A stretch of 64,000 nt of DNA from Streptomyces sp. NBC_00483 (GCF_036013745.1 NZ_CP107880.1:8804001-8868000); one strand, 5' to 3'; positions 51,815 through 61,013 are shown, numbered from the stretch's first letter. Notes: generated by a model from the sequence alone, not told the origin. Numbers and translations: made by a program.

Positions 51815-52819
51815 TCAGGTCATGGAGACGACGACCTTGCCGGCCTTCGCGCGGCCCTTCTCGACGTACTCCATGGCCTGGAGGGTCTCGTCGAACGGGA
51901 AGACGTGGTCGACGACCGGGTGGATCTTCCCTGCGTCGATGAGAGGGGTGAGCGCGCGGAGTTGCTCGCCGCTGGCCCTCATGAACAGGAAGGAGTACGT
52001 CACTCCGAGGCGCTTGGCCTGGCGACGGGTCTTGAAGCTGAGCGCGGTCATGGCCAGGCGCAGGACCGGGTTCGCGCCGAGTTCGCGGGCGAAGGACGGG
52101 TCGGGCGGGCCCGCGACGGAGATGGCGGTGCCGCCGGGCTTGAGGATGCGCAGGGACTTGGCGAGGTTGTCGCCGCCGAGGCTGTCCAGGACGACGTCGT
52201 AGCCGTCGAGGAGGGTCTCGAAGTCCTGCGTGCGGTAGTCGATGACCTCGTCGGCGCCGAGTTCCTTGGCGAGGTCGACCTTGGCGGTGCTCACGGTGGT
52301 GGCCACATGTGCGCCGAGCGCCTTCGCGAGCTGGACGGCGAGGGAACCGAGGCCACCGGCGCCCGCGTGGACGAGGACCTTCTGGCCGGGCTTTACGTGT
52401 GCCCGCTCGACCAGAGCCTGCCAGGCGGTGAGGGCGACCAGGGGGAGGGAGGCGGCCTCGGCCATGGTGAGGGTGGCGGGCTTGGGTGCCAGGTCGTCCT
52501 TGTGGACGGCGATGAGCTCGGCGAAGGTGCCGATGCGGTCCTTGTCGGGGCGGGCGTATACGTCATCGCCGACCGCGAACTCGCTGACTCCGGAGCCTAC
52601 TTGGACGACCGTCCCGGCGAGGTCGTTGCCCAGGACGAGGGGGAGTCGGTAGGGCAGGAACGCCTTGAAGTCGCCGTTGCGGATCCTCGTGTCGAGCGGG
52701 TTGACGCCCGCCGCGTGGATCTTGACCAGGACGTCGTCGGCGCCGACGACGGGGTCGGGGACCTCGGCGGCACGCATGCCGCCCGCGTCGCCGTACTTCT
52801 CGACCCTGAAGGCCTTCAT
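51815..52819 (-). CDS. Zinc-free quinone oxidoreductase-type MDR enzyme
   Basis: A 334-residue NADPH-dependent oxidoreductase. It has the MDR fold without zinc ligands: HAAGVNPLDTRIRNGDFK near residue 35, VLGNDLAGTVVQVGSGVSEF near 62 and the cofactor loop VLVHAGAGGLGSLAVQLAKA near 148. The family reduces quinones or enones by hydride transfer. ATG with AAGGGAG upstream. It is 144 bp downstream of an aldo/keto reductase on the same strand and followed by a hairpin. Confidence 0.9.
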   Translation of the reverse strand: MKAFRVEKYGDAGGMRAAEVPDPVVGADDVLVKIHAAGVNPLDTRIRNGDFKAFLPYRLPLVLGNDLAGTVVQVGSGVSEFAVGDDVYARPDKDRIGTFAELIAVHKDDLAPKPATLTMAEAASLPLVALTAWQALVERAHVKPGQKVLVHAGAGGLGSLAVQLAKALGAHVATTVSTAKVDLAKELGADEVIDYRTQDFETLLDGYDVVLDSLGGDNLAKSLRILKPGGTAISVAGPPDPSFARELGANPVLRLAMTALSFKTRRQAKRLGVTYSFLFMRASGEQLRALTPLIDAGKIHPVVDHVFPFDETLQAMEYVEKGRAKAGKVVVSMT

Positions 52820-52963
52820 CGCCGTCTCCCTTTCTGTTCCCGTCCGTGCGAGGCCGGGGTTTCCGTTCGTCCCGTCACGGGTGTCCGTCGGTACGAGGCA
52901 GTCTGTGGTGCGTTCGTCGTTCGCGCGCGGCCCGGAGGCGCGGCCGGGGTCATCGCTGGTGGC

Positions 52964-54019
52964 TCAGGCCACCGGCGTGGCGGGGGCGATGACGTGGTCG
53001 GAGGCGCCGCCCTGGAGGCGGTCCAGCGAGCCGGCGATCCCCTCGTGGGGTACGCCGAGCTGCACCGCGCTGACCTCGGTGAGCCGGGCGTACTGCTCGT
53101 CGGTCAGCCGGACGTCGAGGGCGCCGAGGTAGCTGTCGAGCTGGGCGAGGCTGCGCGGGCCGATGATCGGGACGAGCGTGGCCACCGAGCGGGCCGCGCG
53201 CTCGCGCACCCAGGCCACCGCCACCTGGGCGGGTGTCACGCCGGTCTCCTCGGCGACGGCCAGGACGGTGTCGACGACGGCGGTCTTCTGACCGGTGTCC
53301 TCGGTGTGGATGACCATGCCCAGGTCGCTCAGACGACCGTCGGCGGAGGTGCGGTACTTGCCGGTGAGGAGTCCGCCGCCGAGCGGGGACCACAGGGCGG
53401 CGCCGAGCCCGAGGCTCTCGGCCATCGGCAGCAGCTCGCGGTCGGCGGTGCGCTCGACGAGGCTGTACTCGTGCTGGATCCCGATGATCGGGGCCTGGTT
53501 CCTGAGGTCTGCGAGGGTCACCGCGCGCGAGACGCGCCAGGCCGGGAAGTTGGACAGCGCGGCGTGGTGGATCTTGCCGGCGCTGACCAGGTCGTCGAGT
53601 CCGCGCAGGAGCTCTTCCATCGGCGTGAGCTCGTCGGGGAAGTGCACCCACAGCAGGTCGATGTGGTCGGTGCCCAGGCGCTTCAGGCTGGACTCCACCG
53701 AGGCGACCATGTTCTTGCGGCTGTTGCCCGTCTTGGAGATGTCCGGCTGCGGGGCGGCGCCGAGGGTGAACTTGGTGGCCAGGACGAAGTGGTCGCGGTC
53801 GGCCGAGATCAGCTTTCCGGTCAGCTCCTCCGACTCGCCGAACTGGTAGCCGTCCGCGCTGTCGAGGAAGGTGCCGCCGGCCTCGGCGAACCGGTCGAAG
53901 ATCCGGCGGGCCTCGTCGGGTTCGGCCCCGGCACCCCAGCCGGTGCCGAAGTTCGCGGTGCCGAGCGCGTACTCGGACACGCGCAGTCCGGTCCGGTGGC
54001 CGAAGGTCGTGTAGCGCAT
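52964..54019 (-). CDS. Aldo/keto reductase
   Basis: A 351-residue reductase of the AKR superfamily. The tetrad residues are in FLDSADGYQFGESEE (Asp, Tyr), HFVLATKFTLG (Lys) and DLLWVHFPDE (His). A distinctive N-terminal GTANFGTGWGAG cofactor strand and a late PIIGPRSLAQLDSYLGALD motif are typical of the AKR branch near AKR11. ATG with AAGGAC 6 nt upstream. Between the SDR (88-bp gap) and the quinone oxidoreductase, and likely part of the same TetR-controlled unit. Confidence 0.92.
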   Translation of the reverse strand: MRYTTFGHRTGLRVSEYALGTANFGTGWGAGAEPDEARRIFDRFAEAGGTFLDSADGYQFGESEELTGKLISADRDHFVLATKFTLGAAPQPDISKTGNSRKNMVASVESSLKRLGTDHIDLLWVHFPDELTPMEELLRGLDDLVSAGKIHHAALSNFPAWRVSRAVTLADLRNQAPIIGIQHEYSLVERTADRELLPMAESLGLGAALWSPLGGGLLTGKYRTSADGRLSDLGMVIHTEDTGQKTAVVDTVLAVAEETGVTPAQVAVAWVRERAARSVATLVPIIGPRSLAQLDSYLGALDVRLTDEQYARLTEVSAVQLGVPHEGIAGSLDRLQGGASDHVIAPATPVA

Positions 54020-54107
54020 GAGATGTCCTTGCGTAGGGGGATCGCGAGCGAGGGGGAGGAGAGCGTTTCGGGAGCGCCCCGGAAGACTGAGGAGCGCCCC
54101 GGAAGGC

Positions 54108-54818
54108 TCAGGCGGCGTTCGGCTGCGTCTGCGTCTGCGTCTGCGGCGTGATGGCCAGGCCCTGCTTGACCTGTCGGGTCAACTCATCGGCGAGGATCTC
54201 GGGCAGGCCCGCCTCGATGCCGTCGAGGGCCTGGGCGGCGACGTCGGAGGCGGAGACCTTCTGGTCGGCGGGGACCTCGGCGGCCATGTCGGTGTCCATG
54301 TATCCGACGTGCAGCGCGGAGACGGTGATGCCGCGCGGCGCCAGTTCCTCGCGGCTCGCGCCGCTCAGCGCCCAGGCGGCGGCCTTGGACGCGGCGTAGG
54401 AGCCGAGGCCTGCCGGGTGGTACCAGGACAGGACGGACAGGACATTGAGCACGGCGCCGCCGCCGTTGCCCTCGATCACGGGGGCGAAGGCGCGGGTCGC
54501 GGCGAGCGGCCCGAAGAAGTTGGTGTCCATCTCCCGGCGCACCTCGTCCAGGTCGCCGCCGACCAGCGTGGCGCCGGTGGAGATGCCCGCGTTGTTGATC
54601 AGCAGCGTCGCGTCGGAGGCGGTGCGGGCGGCCTCCCGGATCGACTCCCCGTCCGTGACGTCCAGGCGCAGCGGCGTGACACCCGGCAGGTCGACCGTCT
54701 CGGGGCGGCGGGCCGCCGCGTAGACCTTCGCGCCGCGCTCCACGAGCTGGGCGGCGAGGTGCCGGCCGAGACCCCGGTTGGCGCCGGTGACGACCGCGAC
54801 CGTGTTCTTGAGCTCCAT
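54108..54818 (-). CDS. Short-chain dehydrogenase/reductase
   Basis: A 236-residue SDR. VVTGANRGLGRHLAA at residues 8-22 is the cofactor loop, INNAG near 82, and SWYHPAGLGSYAASKAA near 140 includes the catalytic Tyr-Lys. The C-terminus TPQTQTQTQPNAA is encoded by a short CTGCGT-type hexamer repeat, a slippage-prone tail. ATG with AGGA about 7 nt upstream. First gene after the divergent TetR, separated by a 24-bp palindromic operator, so it is the most likely direct target. Confidence 0.9.
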   Translation of the reverse strand: MELKNTVAVVTGANRGLGRHLAAQLVERGAKVYAAARRPETVDLPGVTPLRLDVTDGESIREAARTASDATLLINNAGISTGATLVGGDLDEVRREMDTNFFGPLAATRAFAPVIEGNGGGAVLNVLSVLSWYHPAGLGSYAASKAAAWALSGASREELAPRGITVSALHVGYMDTDMAAEVPADQKVSASDVAAQALDGIEAGLPEILADELTRQVKQGLAITPQTQTQTQPNAA

Positions 54819-54874
54819 GTCTGATCCTGCTCCCGGTAGTGGCGGGCGCCGTCCGGGCACCCCCATCCATCAGA

Positions 54875-54898
54875 TTTAGATTACGATGACAATCTAAA
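54875..54898. promoter_or_regulatory. TetR-type operator between SDR and tetR genes
   Basis: TTTAGATT and AATCTAAA are perfect 8-bp arms separated by 8 bp, centred in the divergent region. On the minus strand TTGTCA and TAGATT-like hexamers overlap it. The AT-rich symmetry in GC-rich DNA makes a functional operator very likely. Confidence 0.82.
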
Positions 54899-54980
54899 CA
54901 CTGGACTACGATAGATGCCAGTCGACATCCAAACCGGGTTCGCGGAACCGGGTTCACGTAGGAGCACGCAGGAGGTGGCC

Positions 54981-55541
54981 ATGGGCCGCGTATCGCAGGC
55001 GCAGGCGGAGGAGAACCGCAGGCGGGTCGTGGACACCGCCTCCCGGCTGTTCAGGGAGCAGGGCACGCAGGTCAGCGTCGCCGACCTGATGAAGGCGGCC
55101 GGTCTGACCCACGGCGCGTTCTACAAGCAGTTCGCTTCCAAGGAGGCGCTCGTCGACGAGGCCACCGCCCACGCGATCGACGGACTCGCCCAGCGGTACG
55201 TCGCCGGGCTCGAGCAGTACGAGGGCCGGCGCGACGACGCCCAGCGCACGCTGATCGACACCTACCTCTCCGTCGAACACCGCGACAACATGGCGGACGG
55301 CTGCCCCGTCGCCGCGCTCGCCACCGACATCGCCCGCACCCCCGACGACCAGGAGGCCCGCCGCGTCTACGCCGACGGGGTGGCCGACTTCGCCGACTTC
55401 CTCGCCGATGACGACCAGGACGGCCTCGCCCGCCTGAGCACCCTGTTCGGCGCGCTCGTCCTGTCCCGCGCCACCAAGGGCTCACCGCTGTCGGAGCAGA
55501 TCCTGGCCGCCGCGCACGCGGCCCTGACGGAAGCGGACTGA
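54981..55541 (+). CDS. TetR-family regulator
   Basis: A 186-residue regulator. The HTH is VSVADLMKAAGLTHGAFYKQ followed by FASKEALVDEA; the C-terminal domain (MADGCPVAALATDIARTPDD) carries a conserved GCPVAAL segment typical of TetR proteins that sense electrophiles or quinones. ATG with GGAGG 5 nt upstream; an earlier ATG extension lacks a site. Divergent from the SDR-reductase gene set, with a 24-bp palindrome between. Confidence 0.92.
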   Translation: MGRVSQAQAEENRRRVVDTASRLFREQGTQVSVADLMKAAGLTHGAFYKQFASKEALVDEATAHAIDGLAQRYVAGLEQYEGRRDDAQRTLIDTYLSVEHRDNMADGCPVAALATDIARTPDDQEARRVYADGVADFADFLADDDQDGLARLSTLFGALVLSRATKGSPLSEQILAAAHAALTEAD

Positions 55542-55580
55542 TCGGCGGAGTGTTGACGCCCGCCACGGCAGAGGCCGGTG

Positions 55581-55823
55581 TCAGGTTTCCTCGAAGTGTG
55601 GGGCCGTCCCGTGGGAGGGCGTGCTGGTGGCCGGCCAGGAACGGGCCGGGTCGGCCGTGTGTGTGGTGTCGACCGTGAGGCGGAGCCTGGTTCCTCCGCC
55701 GGGCTCTGGGTAGCTGCGCTGCTCGCCACCGGCGAAGCAATGACGGAGAACGTCCGCCACCGCCCGGGCGGCATCCGATGGGGCGGCTACGATGCGGACT
55801 TCGGCGTGACCCGGCGTCGGCAG
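55581..55823 (-). CDS. Small conserved-looking protein with CTG start or truncated 5' end
   Basis: An 80-codon frame, too short and without ATG/GTG/TTG, but coding-like: LPTPGHAEVRIVAAPSDAAR, then VLRHCFAGGEQRSYPEPGGG and TRLRLTVDTTHTADPA before the stop. It reads like small Streptomyces proteins with an alpha-beta fold of unknown role. In-frame TGA lies 18 codons upstream of the CTG, and no standard start is available, so either CTG initiates or the 5' end has been lost. The 544-bp stretch between tetR and the LacI-type gene otherwise holds only a second decayed fragment. Confidence 0.45.
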   Translation of the reverse strand: MPTPGHAEVRIVAAPSDAARAVADVLRHCFAGGEQRSYPEPGGGTRLRLTVDTTHTADPARSWPATSTPSHGTAPHFEET

Positions 55824-55834
55824 GGTCTCTGAGC

Positions 55835-56041
55835 CGTTGGGCCAAGGCTGAACACCGTGCTGGTCAGATCACCCGGGGCGACGAGGACTACTTCGCGCTC
55901 ATGGGGTGCCACCCGGCACACCCGCAGACGCCGCCCGCACGGCCATGACTCACGCCGTCAGGGCCGACAACATCACCGAGGCCACCGAGATACTCATCGC
56001 CGCGCTTCCTGCGGCCAACAGCGAAGCCGAGAAGTCGGATT
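55835..56041 (+). pseudogene. Decayed coding remnant, two frames
   Basis: RWAKAEHRAGQITRGDEDYF in one frame is continued by VPPGTPADAARTAMTHAVRA and ITEATEILIAALPAANSEAE in another, with a one- or two-base shift near 55905. Both parts have protein-like composition, and neither has a proper start or stop context. I do not recognise the family. Likely the end of a gene lost by deletion. Confidence 0.4.
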
Positions 56042-56085
56042 GGCGCAGTAGCCCTGCACCGTCCAAGCCTGGGCAGCCACCCCCG

Positions 56086-57285
56086 CTACGACGACTCCCG
56101 CACCACCAACTCCGTATCCAGCACAAGCCTCGTGCGCGCAACCGCCGGGTTCCCGATCTCGCGGAGGAGGGTGCGGGCGATCGTGGCGCCGATCTCCTCC
56201 GTGGGCTGGCGGACCGTCGTGAGCGGTGGGTTGGTGTGGCGGGCGAGGTAGGAGTCCTCGAATCCGACGACCGAGACATCCTCCGGCACGCGGCGACCCT
56301 GGGCGCGCAGTTCGAGGAGGGTGCCCGCGGCCATCAGGTCGGAGGCGGCGAACACGGCGTCCAGGTCCGGAGCACGTTCAAGTAGCGAACGCATCGCCGC
56401 GCGCGCTCCTTCCTCGGTGAAGTCGCCGACCTCGACCAGGTGTTCCTCAGCCGGGATGCCCGCCTGGACGAGTGCTTCCTGGCAGCCGCGCAACCGGCTG
56501 CGGCCGACCTCCATGTCCTGGGGGCCCGCGACAGTGGCGATCCGGCGCCGCCCGCGGTCCAGGAGGTGGCGCACGGCGGTGGCGGCCCCGCCCCGGTTGT
56601 CGGCGCAGACGTAACTGAGCGGGTCGTCCTCCCGGCGGCGGCCCGCGAGGACGGTTGGCAGCCCGGCCGATTCCAACAGGCCCGGCAGGACGTCGTGTTC
56701 GTGTATCGAGACCAACAGCACGCCGTCTACCCGGCGTTCGGCGACAGACTGGGTGAGCTGGTCGCGTTCGGCCTGGTCGCGGACGAGCGTCAGCTGGAGC
56801 TGGGTGCGCGTGTCGGCGAGCGCGGCGCTCACCCCGCGGATCACCGCCGAGAAGTAGGGCTCCGAGCCGAGCCGGCTCTCGGACTCGGGGATGACCAGGG
56901 CGACGGCGTTGGTACGGCTGGTGACCAGTCCGCGGGCCACCGAATTGGGGACGTAGCCCAGTTCCGCGATGGCGTTGAGGACGGCCTCCCGCGCCTTCTC
57001 GCTGACCAGCTCCGAGCCGTTCACCACACGGGAGACGGTGGTGCGCCCGACGCCGGCCCGCGCCGCCACGGTCTTGATGGTCGGCCGGGCGCCCGCCCCG
57101 CTCTGCTCGCGGTCCCGGCGTGCGGCCGGTTCTCGGGGTGTGTCCTGTTCTTGGCGTGCGGCCGGCTCCCGGCTGTCGGTCTGCGGATCGCTTCCGATGC
57201 GCAGACCCCGGCCCTCGCCTCGACCGCCGGCCCGGCCCCCGTCCCGCTCCCCGCCCGCCACTTCTCGTGTCGTGTCGCCGCTCAT
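56086..57285 (-). CDS. cebR: LacI-family regulator of the ceb-like operon
   Basis: A 399-residue regulator. Residues 67-115 are the LacI HTH and hinge (PTIKTVAARAGVGRTTVSRV, NAIAELGYVPNSVARGL); the rest is a sugar-sensing domain (GVLLVSIHEHD, VFAASDLMAAGTLLELRAQG, EDSYLARHTNPPLTTV). It has an unusual 65-residue N-terminal extension rich in Arg, Glu and Gly with a doubled REPAAR motif. ATG with GGAGG about 10 nt upstream; starting later would drop only the extension. Divergent from cebEFG-bglC-like genes, as in the known CebR locus. Symbol given by synteny and similarity. Confidence 0.85.
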   Translation of the reverse strand: MSGDTTREVAGGERDGGRAGGRGEGRGLRIGSDPQTDSREPAARQEQDTPREPAARRDREQSGAGARPTIKTVAARAGVGRTTVSRVVNGSELVSEKAREAVLNAIAELGYVPNSVARGLVTSRTNAVALVIPESESRLGSEPYFSAVIRGVSAALADTRTQLQLTLVRDQAERDQLTQSVAERRVDGVLLVSIHEHDVLPGLLESAGLPTVLAGRRREDDPLSYVCADNRGGAATAVRHLLDRGRRRIATVAGPQDMEVGRSRLRGCQEALVQAGIPAEEHLVEVGDFTEEGARAAMRSLLERAPDLDAVFAASDLMAAGTLLELRAQGRRVPEDVSVVGFEDSYLARHTNPPLTTVRQPTEEIGATIARTLLREIGNPAVARTRLVLDTELVVRESS

Positions 57286-57457
57286 CGTTCCGGATCCTCC
57301 AATTCCCCTTCAGGGCCGCCCTGTTGGGGGTTCGACCCTCCCGGCCCCCTCCCGGCCTGCGCATTCTGTCAGCTGCCACCCCGATTCTGCCCGCTCCGTG
57401 GCCCCTTTCCGGAAGCGTCCGTCGATAACGAGGTGGAAACGAGCTGGATTCGACTTC

Positions 57458-57515
57458 TTGACACGGGAGTTGTCGGGCCGCCAGTCTTCCTGAAACTCAG
57501 TGGGTACGTTCCCAC
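57458..57515 (+). promoter_or_regulatory. Promoter and LacI-type operator of the ceb-like operon
   Basis: TTGACA (57458-57463) is a consensus -35; the -10 about 17-18 bp later is poor. GTGGGTACGTTCCCAC at 57500-57515 is an inverted repeat with only the centre imperfect, close to the expected transcription start. It differs from the CebR consensus TGGGAGCGCTCCCA in the middle six bases. The 388-bp divergent gap holds these sites and no gene. Confidence 0.6.
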
Positions 57516-57673
57516 CAACTCACCAGCAGGCCGACCAGAGGCCGCGAATCCTGTCCGCGGCCCCCTGGAAAACCCGCTCTGAGCTGGGAACTTGATGATG
57601 CCTGCCGCGGGCGGCCGAGCTTCGGGCCGACTCGTGCCACCGGTGCGTCGGCGCCGTCTCATGGAGGACGTTC

Positions 57674-58984
57674 ATGCTCAAGGTCGAGCGGAAACTGCGT
57701 ACAAAAGTCACAGCTGTGCTGGCCTGTACGGCGGCGAGCGCCCTGCTCGCGGGCTGCGGCGGAGGGGGCGCGAGCGCCACCGGCGGCGGCGTCGAGGACG
57801 GCAAGGTCACCATCACCATGGGCCTGTACGGCGTGATGGGCTTCAAGGAGACCGGCCTGATCGAGAAGTACGAGAAGGAGCACCCCAACGTCACCGTCAA
57901 GGCCGAGGCGGCCGGCGACGAGCAGACGTACTACACCGCCCTGCAGACCCACCTCGCCAGCGGATCCGGGCTCAAGGACGTCCAGGGCATCGAGGTGGCG
58001 CGGGCGAAGGAGATCACCGAGACGCAGGCCGACAAGTTCGCGGACTTCGCCGGCACCAAGAACATCAAGCACTTCCAGCCGTGGAAGCAGGGCCAGATCA
58101 CCACGAAGGACGGCAAGGTCCTGGGCCTCGGCACGGACACCGGGCCGATGGCGGTCTGTTATCGCAAGGACCTGTTCGAGCAGGCAGGGCTGCCCACCGA
58201 CCGCGAGAAGGTCGGCAAGCTGTGGGCGGGTGACTGGAAGAAGTACGTGGAGACCGGCGAGAAGTTCGCCAAGGGCAACAAGAACAAGAAGGTCTCGTAC
58301 CTGGACTCGGCCTCCGGCCTGTTCAACGCCATGGTCTACGGCAACTCCGAGCAGTACTACGACAAGTCCGGTCAGTTGATCTACAAGACCAACCCGGCGA
58401 TCAAGGAGGCCTGGGACCTGTCGACCGAGGCCGCCCAGAAGGACCTGACCGCCAAGTTGCCGCAGTTCCAGCCGGGTTGGGACCCGGGGCTCGCCAACGG
58501 CACGTTCGCCACCACCGTCTGCCCGGCCTGGATGCTCGCGCACATCAGCGACAAGGCCGGGGACGCCAACAAGGGCAAGTGGGACGTCGCCAAGGCCCCC
58601 AAGGGCGCCAACTGGGGTGGTTCCTTCCTCGGGGTCACCGAGAAGAGCCCGGTGAAGGACGAGGCCAAGAAGCTCGTGGCGTGGCTGACCGCGCCCGCGC
58701 AACAGGCCTATCTCTTCGAGAAGTTGGGCAACTTCCCGTCCTCGAAGACCGCACTCGAGGACCCGAAGGTGAAGGACGCCAAGTCGGAGTACTTCTCCGG
58801 CGCCCCGACCGGCCAGATCTTCGGAGCGGCGGCCAACGAGGTGCCCGCCGAGCAGGTGCTCGGCCGTAAGGACGGCACCATCAAGGACAACTTCCAGCAG
58901 GGTCTCCAGCTGGTCGAGAACGGCAAGTCCCCGGCCGAGGCCTGGAAGACCACCGACGAGCGCGTCAAGAAGGCCGTCGGCTGA
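57674..58984 (+). CDS. cebE: Cellobiose/beta-glucoside ABC transporter binding lipoprotein (CebE-like)
   Basis: A 436-residue solute-binding lipoprotein: signal of 27 residues, lipobox LLAGC with Cys28. The mature part resembles CebE across its length (TMGLYGVMGFKETGLIEKYE, LGTDTGPMAVCYRKDLFEQA, WGGSFLGV), by recall and not by alignment. CebE binds cellobiose and short cello-oligosaccharides outside the membrane. ATG with GGAGG 6 nt upstream. First gene of the operon with two permeases and a GH1 beta-glucosidase. Gentiobiose or laminaribiose remain possible ligands, given the atypical operator. Confidence 0.85.
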   Translation: MLKVERKLRTKVTAVLACTAASALLAGCGGGGASATGGGVEDGKVTITMGLYGVMGFKETGLIEKYEKEHPNVTVKAEAAGDEQTYYTALQTHLASGSGLKDVQGIEVARAKEITETQADKFADFAGTKNIKHFQPWKQGQITTKDGKVLGLGTDTGPMAVCYRKDLFEQAGLPTDREKVGKLWAGDWKKYVETGEKFAKGNKNKKVSYLDSASGLFNAMVYGNSEQYYDKSGQLIYKTNPAIKEAWDLSTEAAQKDLTAKLPQFQPGWDPGLANGTFATTVCPAWMLAHISDKAGDANKGKWDVAKAPKGANWGGSFLGVTEKSPVKDEAKKLVAWLTAPAQQAYLFEKLGNFPSSKTALEDPKVKDAKSEYFSGAPTGQIFGAAANEVPAEQVLGRKDGTIKDNFQQGLQLVENGKSPAEAWKTTDERVKKAVG

Positions 58985-59074
58985 CGCGTACGGAACCGAG
59001 CGGGTGCGGTCGGAGTTCTGCCGGCCGCCCCGCCGCCGCATCGTGCACCTCGCCCGCCCGATGGAAGGATCCTG

Positions 59075-60076
59075 GTGGCCTCCTCCACCCAGCTCGGCTC
59101 GTCCGCCCAGCCGCCCCCGACACGTAACTCACCCGTGCAGCCGGGCCGTTCGGACAAGGCCCGTTCGAAGATCCCGTTCCTGCACCGCCTCGATGTGAAG
59201 GGTGCGCCATACGCGTTCGTCGCCCCCTTTTTCGTCATCTTCGCCGCGTTCAGCTTCTACCCGCTGATCTACACCGCCTGGATCTCCCTCCACCAGGTCG
59301 AGCTGTCCACCTTCGACGTCATGACGTGGCGGGGCCTGGGCAACTACACGGCACTGTTCACCGACGAGCGGTTCTGGAACGCGCTGCGCAACACCGTCAC
59401 CATCGGAGTGATCTCCACCGTTCCACAGCTGCTCATGGCCCTCGGCCTGGCGCATCTGCTCAACTACAAGATGCGCGGATCGACCTTCTTCCGGGTCGCC
59501 GCCATCACCCCGTACGCCACTTCGGTCGGCGCCGCCGCGCTCGTCTTCACGATGCTCTTCCAGCGCGACTTCGGCATGATCAACTGGGGTCTCGGTCTGA
59601 TCGGCATCGACCCGATCGACTGGGAGAACTCCACCGGTGCCTCCCAGACCGCCATCTCCGCGATCGTGATCTGGCGCTGGACCGGCTACAACGCCCTGCT
59701 CTACCTGGCCGCCATGCAGGCCGTGCCGCTGGAGCGCTACGAGGCCGCCGCCATCGACGGCGCCAACCGCTGGCAGCAGTTCCTCACCGTCACGGTCCCC
59801 GGCATCAAGGCGACGATCGTCTTCACCATCGTCCTGTCGACGATCGGAGCCACCCAGCTCTTCGGCGAGCCACTGATCTTCGGCCAGGGCCCCAACGGCG
59901 TCACCGGTGGCACCAACAACCAGTACCAGACGCTCGGCCTGCTGCTCTACGAAGAGGGCTGGAAGAACTACCAGATGGGCCGCGCGGCCACCGTGGCCTG
60001 GGCGATGTTCCTACTGCTCGTCCTCGTCTTCGTCCTGCAGCGCGCCATCTCGCGCCTGCGCAACCGCACGCACTGA
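59075..60076 (+). CDS. cebF: Sugar ABC permease, CebF-like
   Basis: A 333-residue CUT1 permease (MalF type) with a 45-residue polar N-terminal tail, six helices beginning APYAFVAPFFVIFAAFSFYP, and the EAA loop YEAAAIDGANRWQQFLTVTV near residue 225. GTG start with GAAGGAT at 5 nt; no in-frame ATG fits better. It pairs with the CebG-like permease 16 bp downstream. Energy is presumably supplied by an MsiK-type ATPase, not present in the window. Confidence 0.88.
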   Translation: MASSTQLGSSAQPPPTRNSPVQPGRSDKARSKIPFLHRLDVKGAPYAFVAPFFVIFAAFSFYPLIYTAWISLHQVELSTFDVMTWRGLGNYTALFTDERFWNALRNTVTIGVISTVPQLLMALGLAHLLNYKMRGSTFFRVAAITPYATSVGAAALVFTMLFQRDFGMINWGLGLIGIDPIDWENSTGASQTAISAIVIWRWTGYNALLYLAAMQAVPLERYEAAAIDGANRWQQFLTVTVPGIKATIVFTIVLSTIGATQLFGEPLIFGQGPNGVTGGTNNQYQTLGLLLYEEGWKNYQMGRAATVAWAMFLLLVLVFVLQRAISRLRNRTH

Positions 60077-60092
60077 CCGGGGGAGTCACACC

Positions 60093-61013
60093 ATGACCAC
60101 CGACACCGCTCCGGTCCGCACCGGCGCCCGAGGCCGCGACGTCGTCCAGCGCCCCGCTCCCGCCCGCCGCAGGCGCCTGAGGCAGGGCGCGGGCAAACAG
60201 CACCACGCCGGGCCACTCACCTACGTCCTGCTCGGATTCACCGCCCTGGTCTCGCTCTTCCCGCTCTACTGGACGCTGGTCGCGGCCTCCAGCGACAGCG
60301 CCCGGATCTCGCGAACCCCGCCCCCGTTCCTGCCGGGACCGAACCTCTTCAGCAACCTCTCCCGGGCCTGGACCGAGGCCGCCATGGGCAAGGCGATGAT
60401 GAACTCGCTGATCGTGGCCGGCGCCATCTCGCTGTCCACCGTGCTCTTCGCGACCCTCGCCGGATTCGCCTTCGCCAAGCTCCGCTTCAAGGGTCGCAAC
60501 GCCCTCCTCATGGTCGTCATCGGCACCATGATGGTGCCGCCGCAACTGGGCGTGGTCCCGCTGTTCATGATGATGAGCGACCTCGGCTGGGGCCAGCAGC
60601 TGCCGTCGGTCATCTTCCCCACGCTGGTCAGCGCGGTCGGCGTGTTCTTCATGCGGCAGTACTTCGCCGAGGCACTGCCCGACGAGCTCGTCGAGGCGGG
60701 CCGGGTCGACGGCGCGCACTCACTGCGGATCTTCTGGTCCATCGTGCTCCCGATCGCCCGCGCCCCCATGGCCGTGATCTTCATGATCACGTTCGTGCAC
60801 GCCTGGAACGACTTCTTCTGGCCGTTCATCGCCCTCGACATGACCAACCCGACCGTGCCCGTGGCCCTCACGCAGCTGAGCGCCGGCTACGTCCGCGACC
60901 AGTCCCTGATCATGGCGGGCGCGCTGCTCGGCACGCTGCCGCTGCTCGCGATGTTCGTGGTCTTCGGCCGGCAGATCGTCGGCGGCATCATGCAGGGCGC
61001 CGTCAAGGGCTGA
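60093..61013 (+). CDS. cebG: Sugar ABC permease, CebG-like
   Basis: A 306-residue CUT1 permease (MalG type). After a 40-residue Arg-rich cytosolic tail there are six helices, with MRQYFAEALPDELVEAGRVD and GAHSLRIFWSIVLP forming the EAA loop. ATG with GGGGGAG 8 nt upstream. It completes the CebEFG-like importer; the GH1 gene follows after 81 bp. Confidence 0.9.
   Translation: MTTDTAPVRTGARGRDVVQRPAPARRRRLRQGAGKQHHAGPLTYVLLGFTALVSLFPLYWTLVAASSDSARISRTPPPFLPGPNLFSNLSRAWTEAAMGKAMMNSLIVAGAISLSTVLFATLAGFAFAKLRFKGRNALLMVVIGTMMVPPQLGVVPLFMMMSDLGWGQQLPSVIFPTLVSAVGVFFMRQYFAEALPDELVEAGRVDGAHSLRIFWSIVLPIARAPMAVIFMITFVHAWNDFFWPFIALDMTNPTVPVALTQLSAGYVRDQSLIMAGALLGTLPLLAMFVVFGRQIVGGIMQGAVKG

Noticed and set aside
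55578..55832. 84-codon plus-strand frame between tetR and the LacI-type gene
   Set aside because: Gly/Arg-rich antisense of the more protein-like minus-strand frame; no ribosome site.
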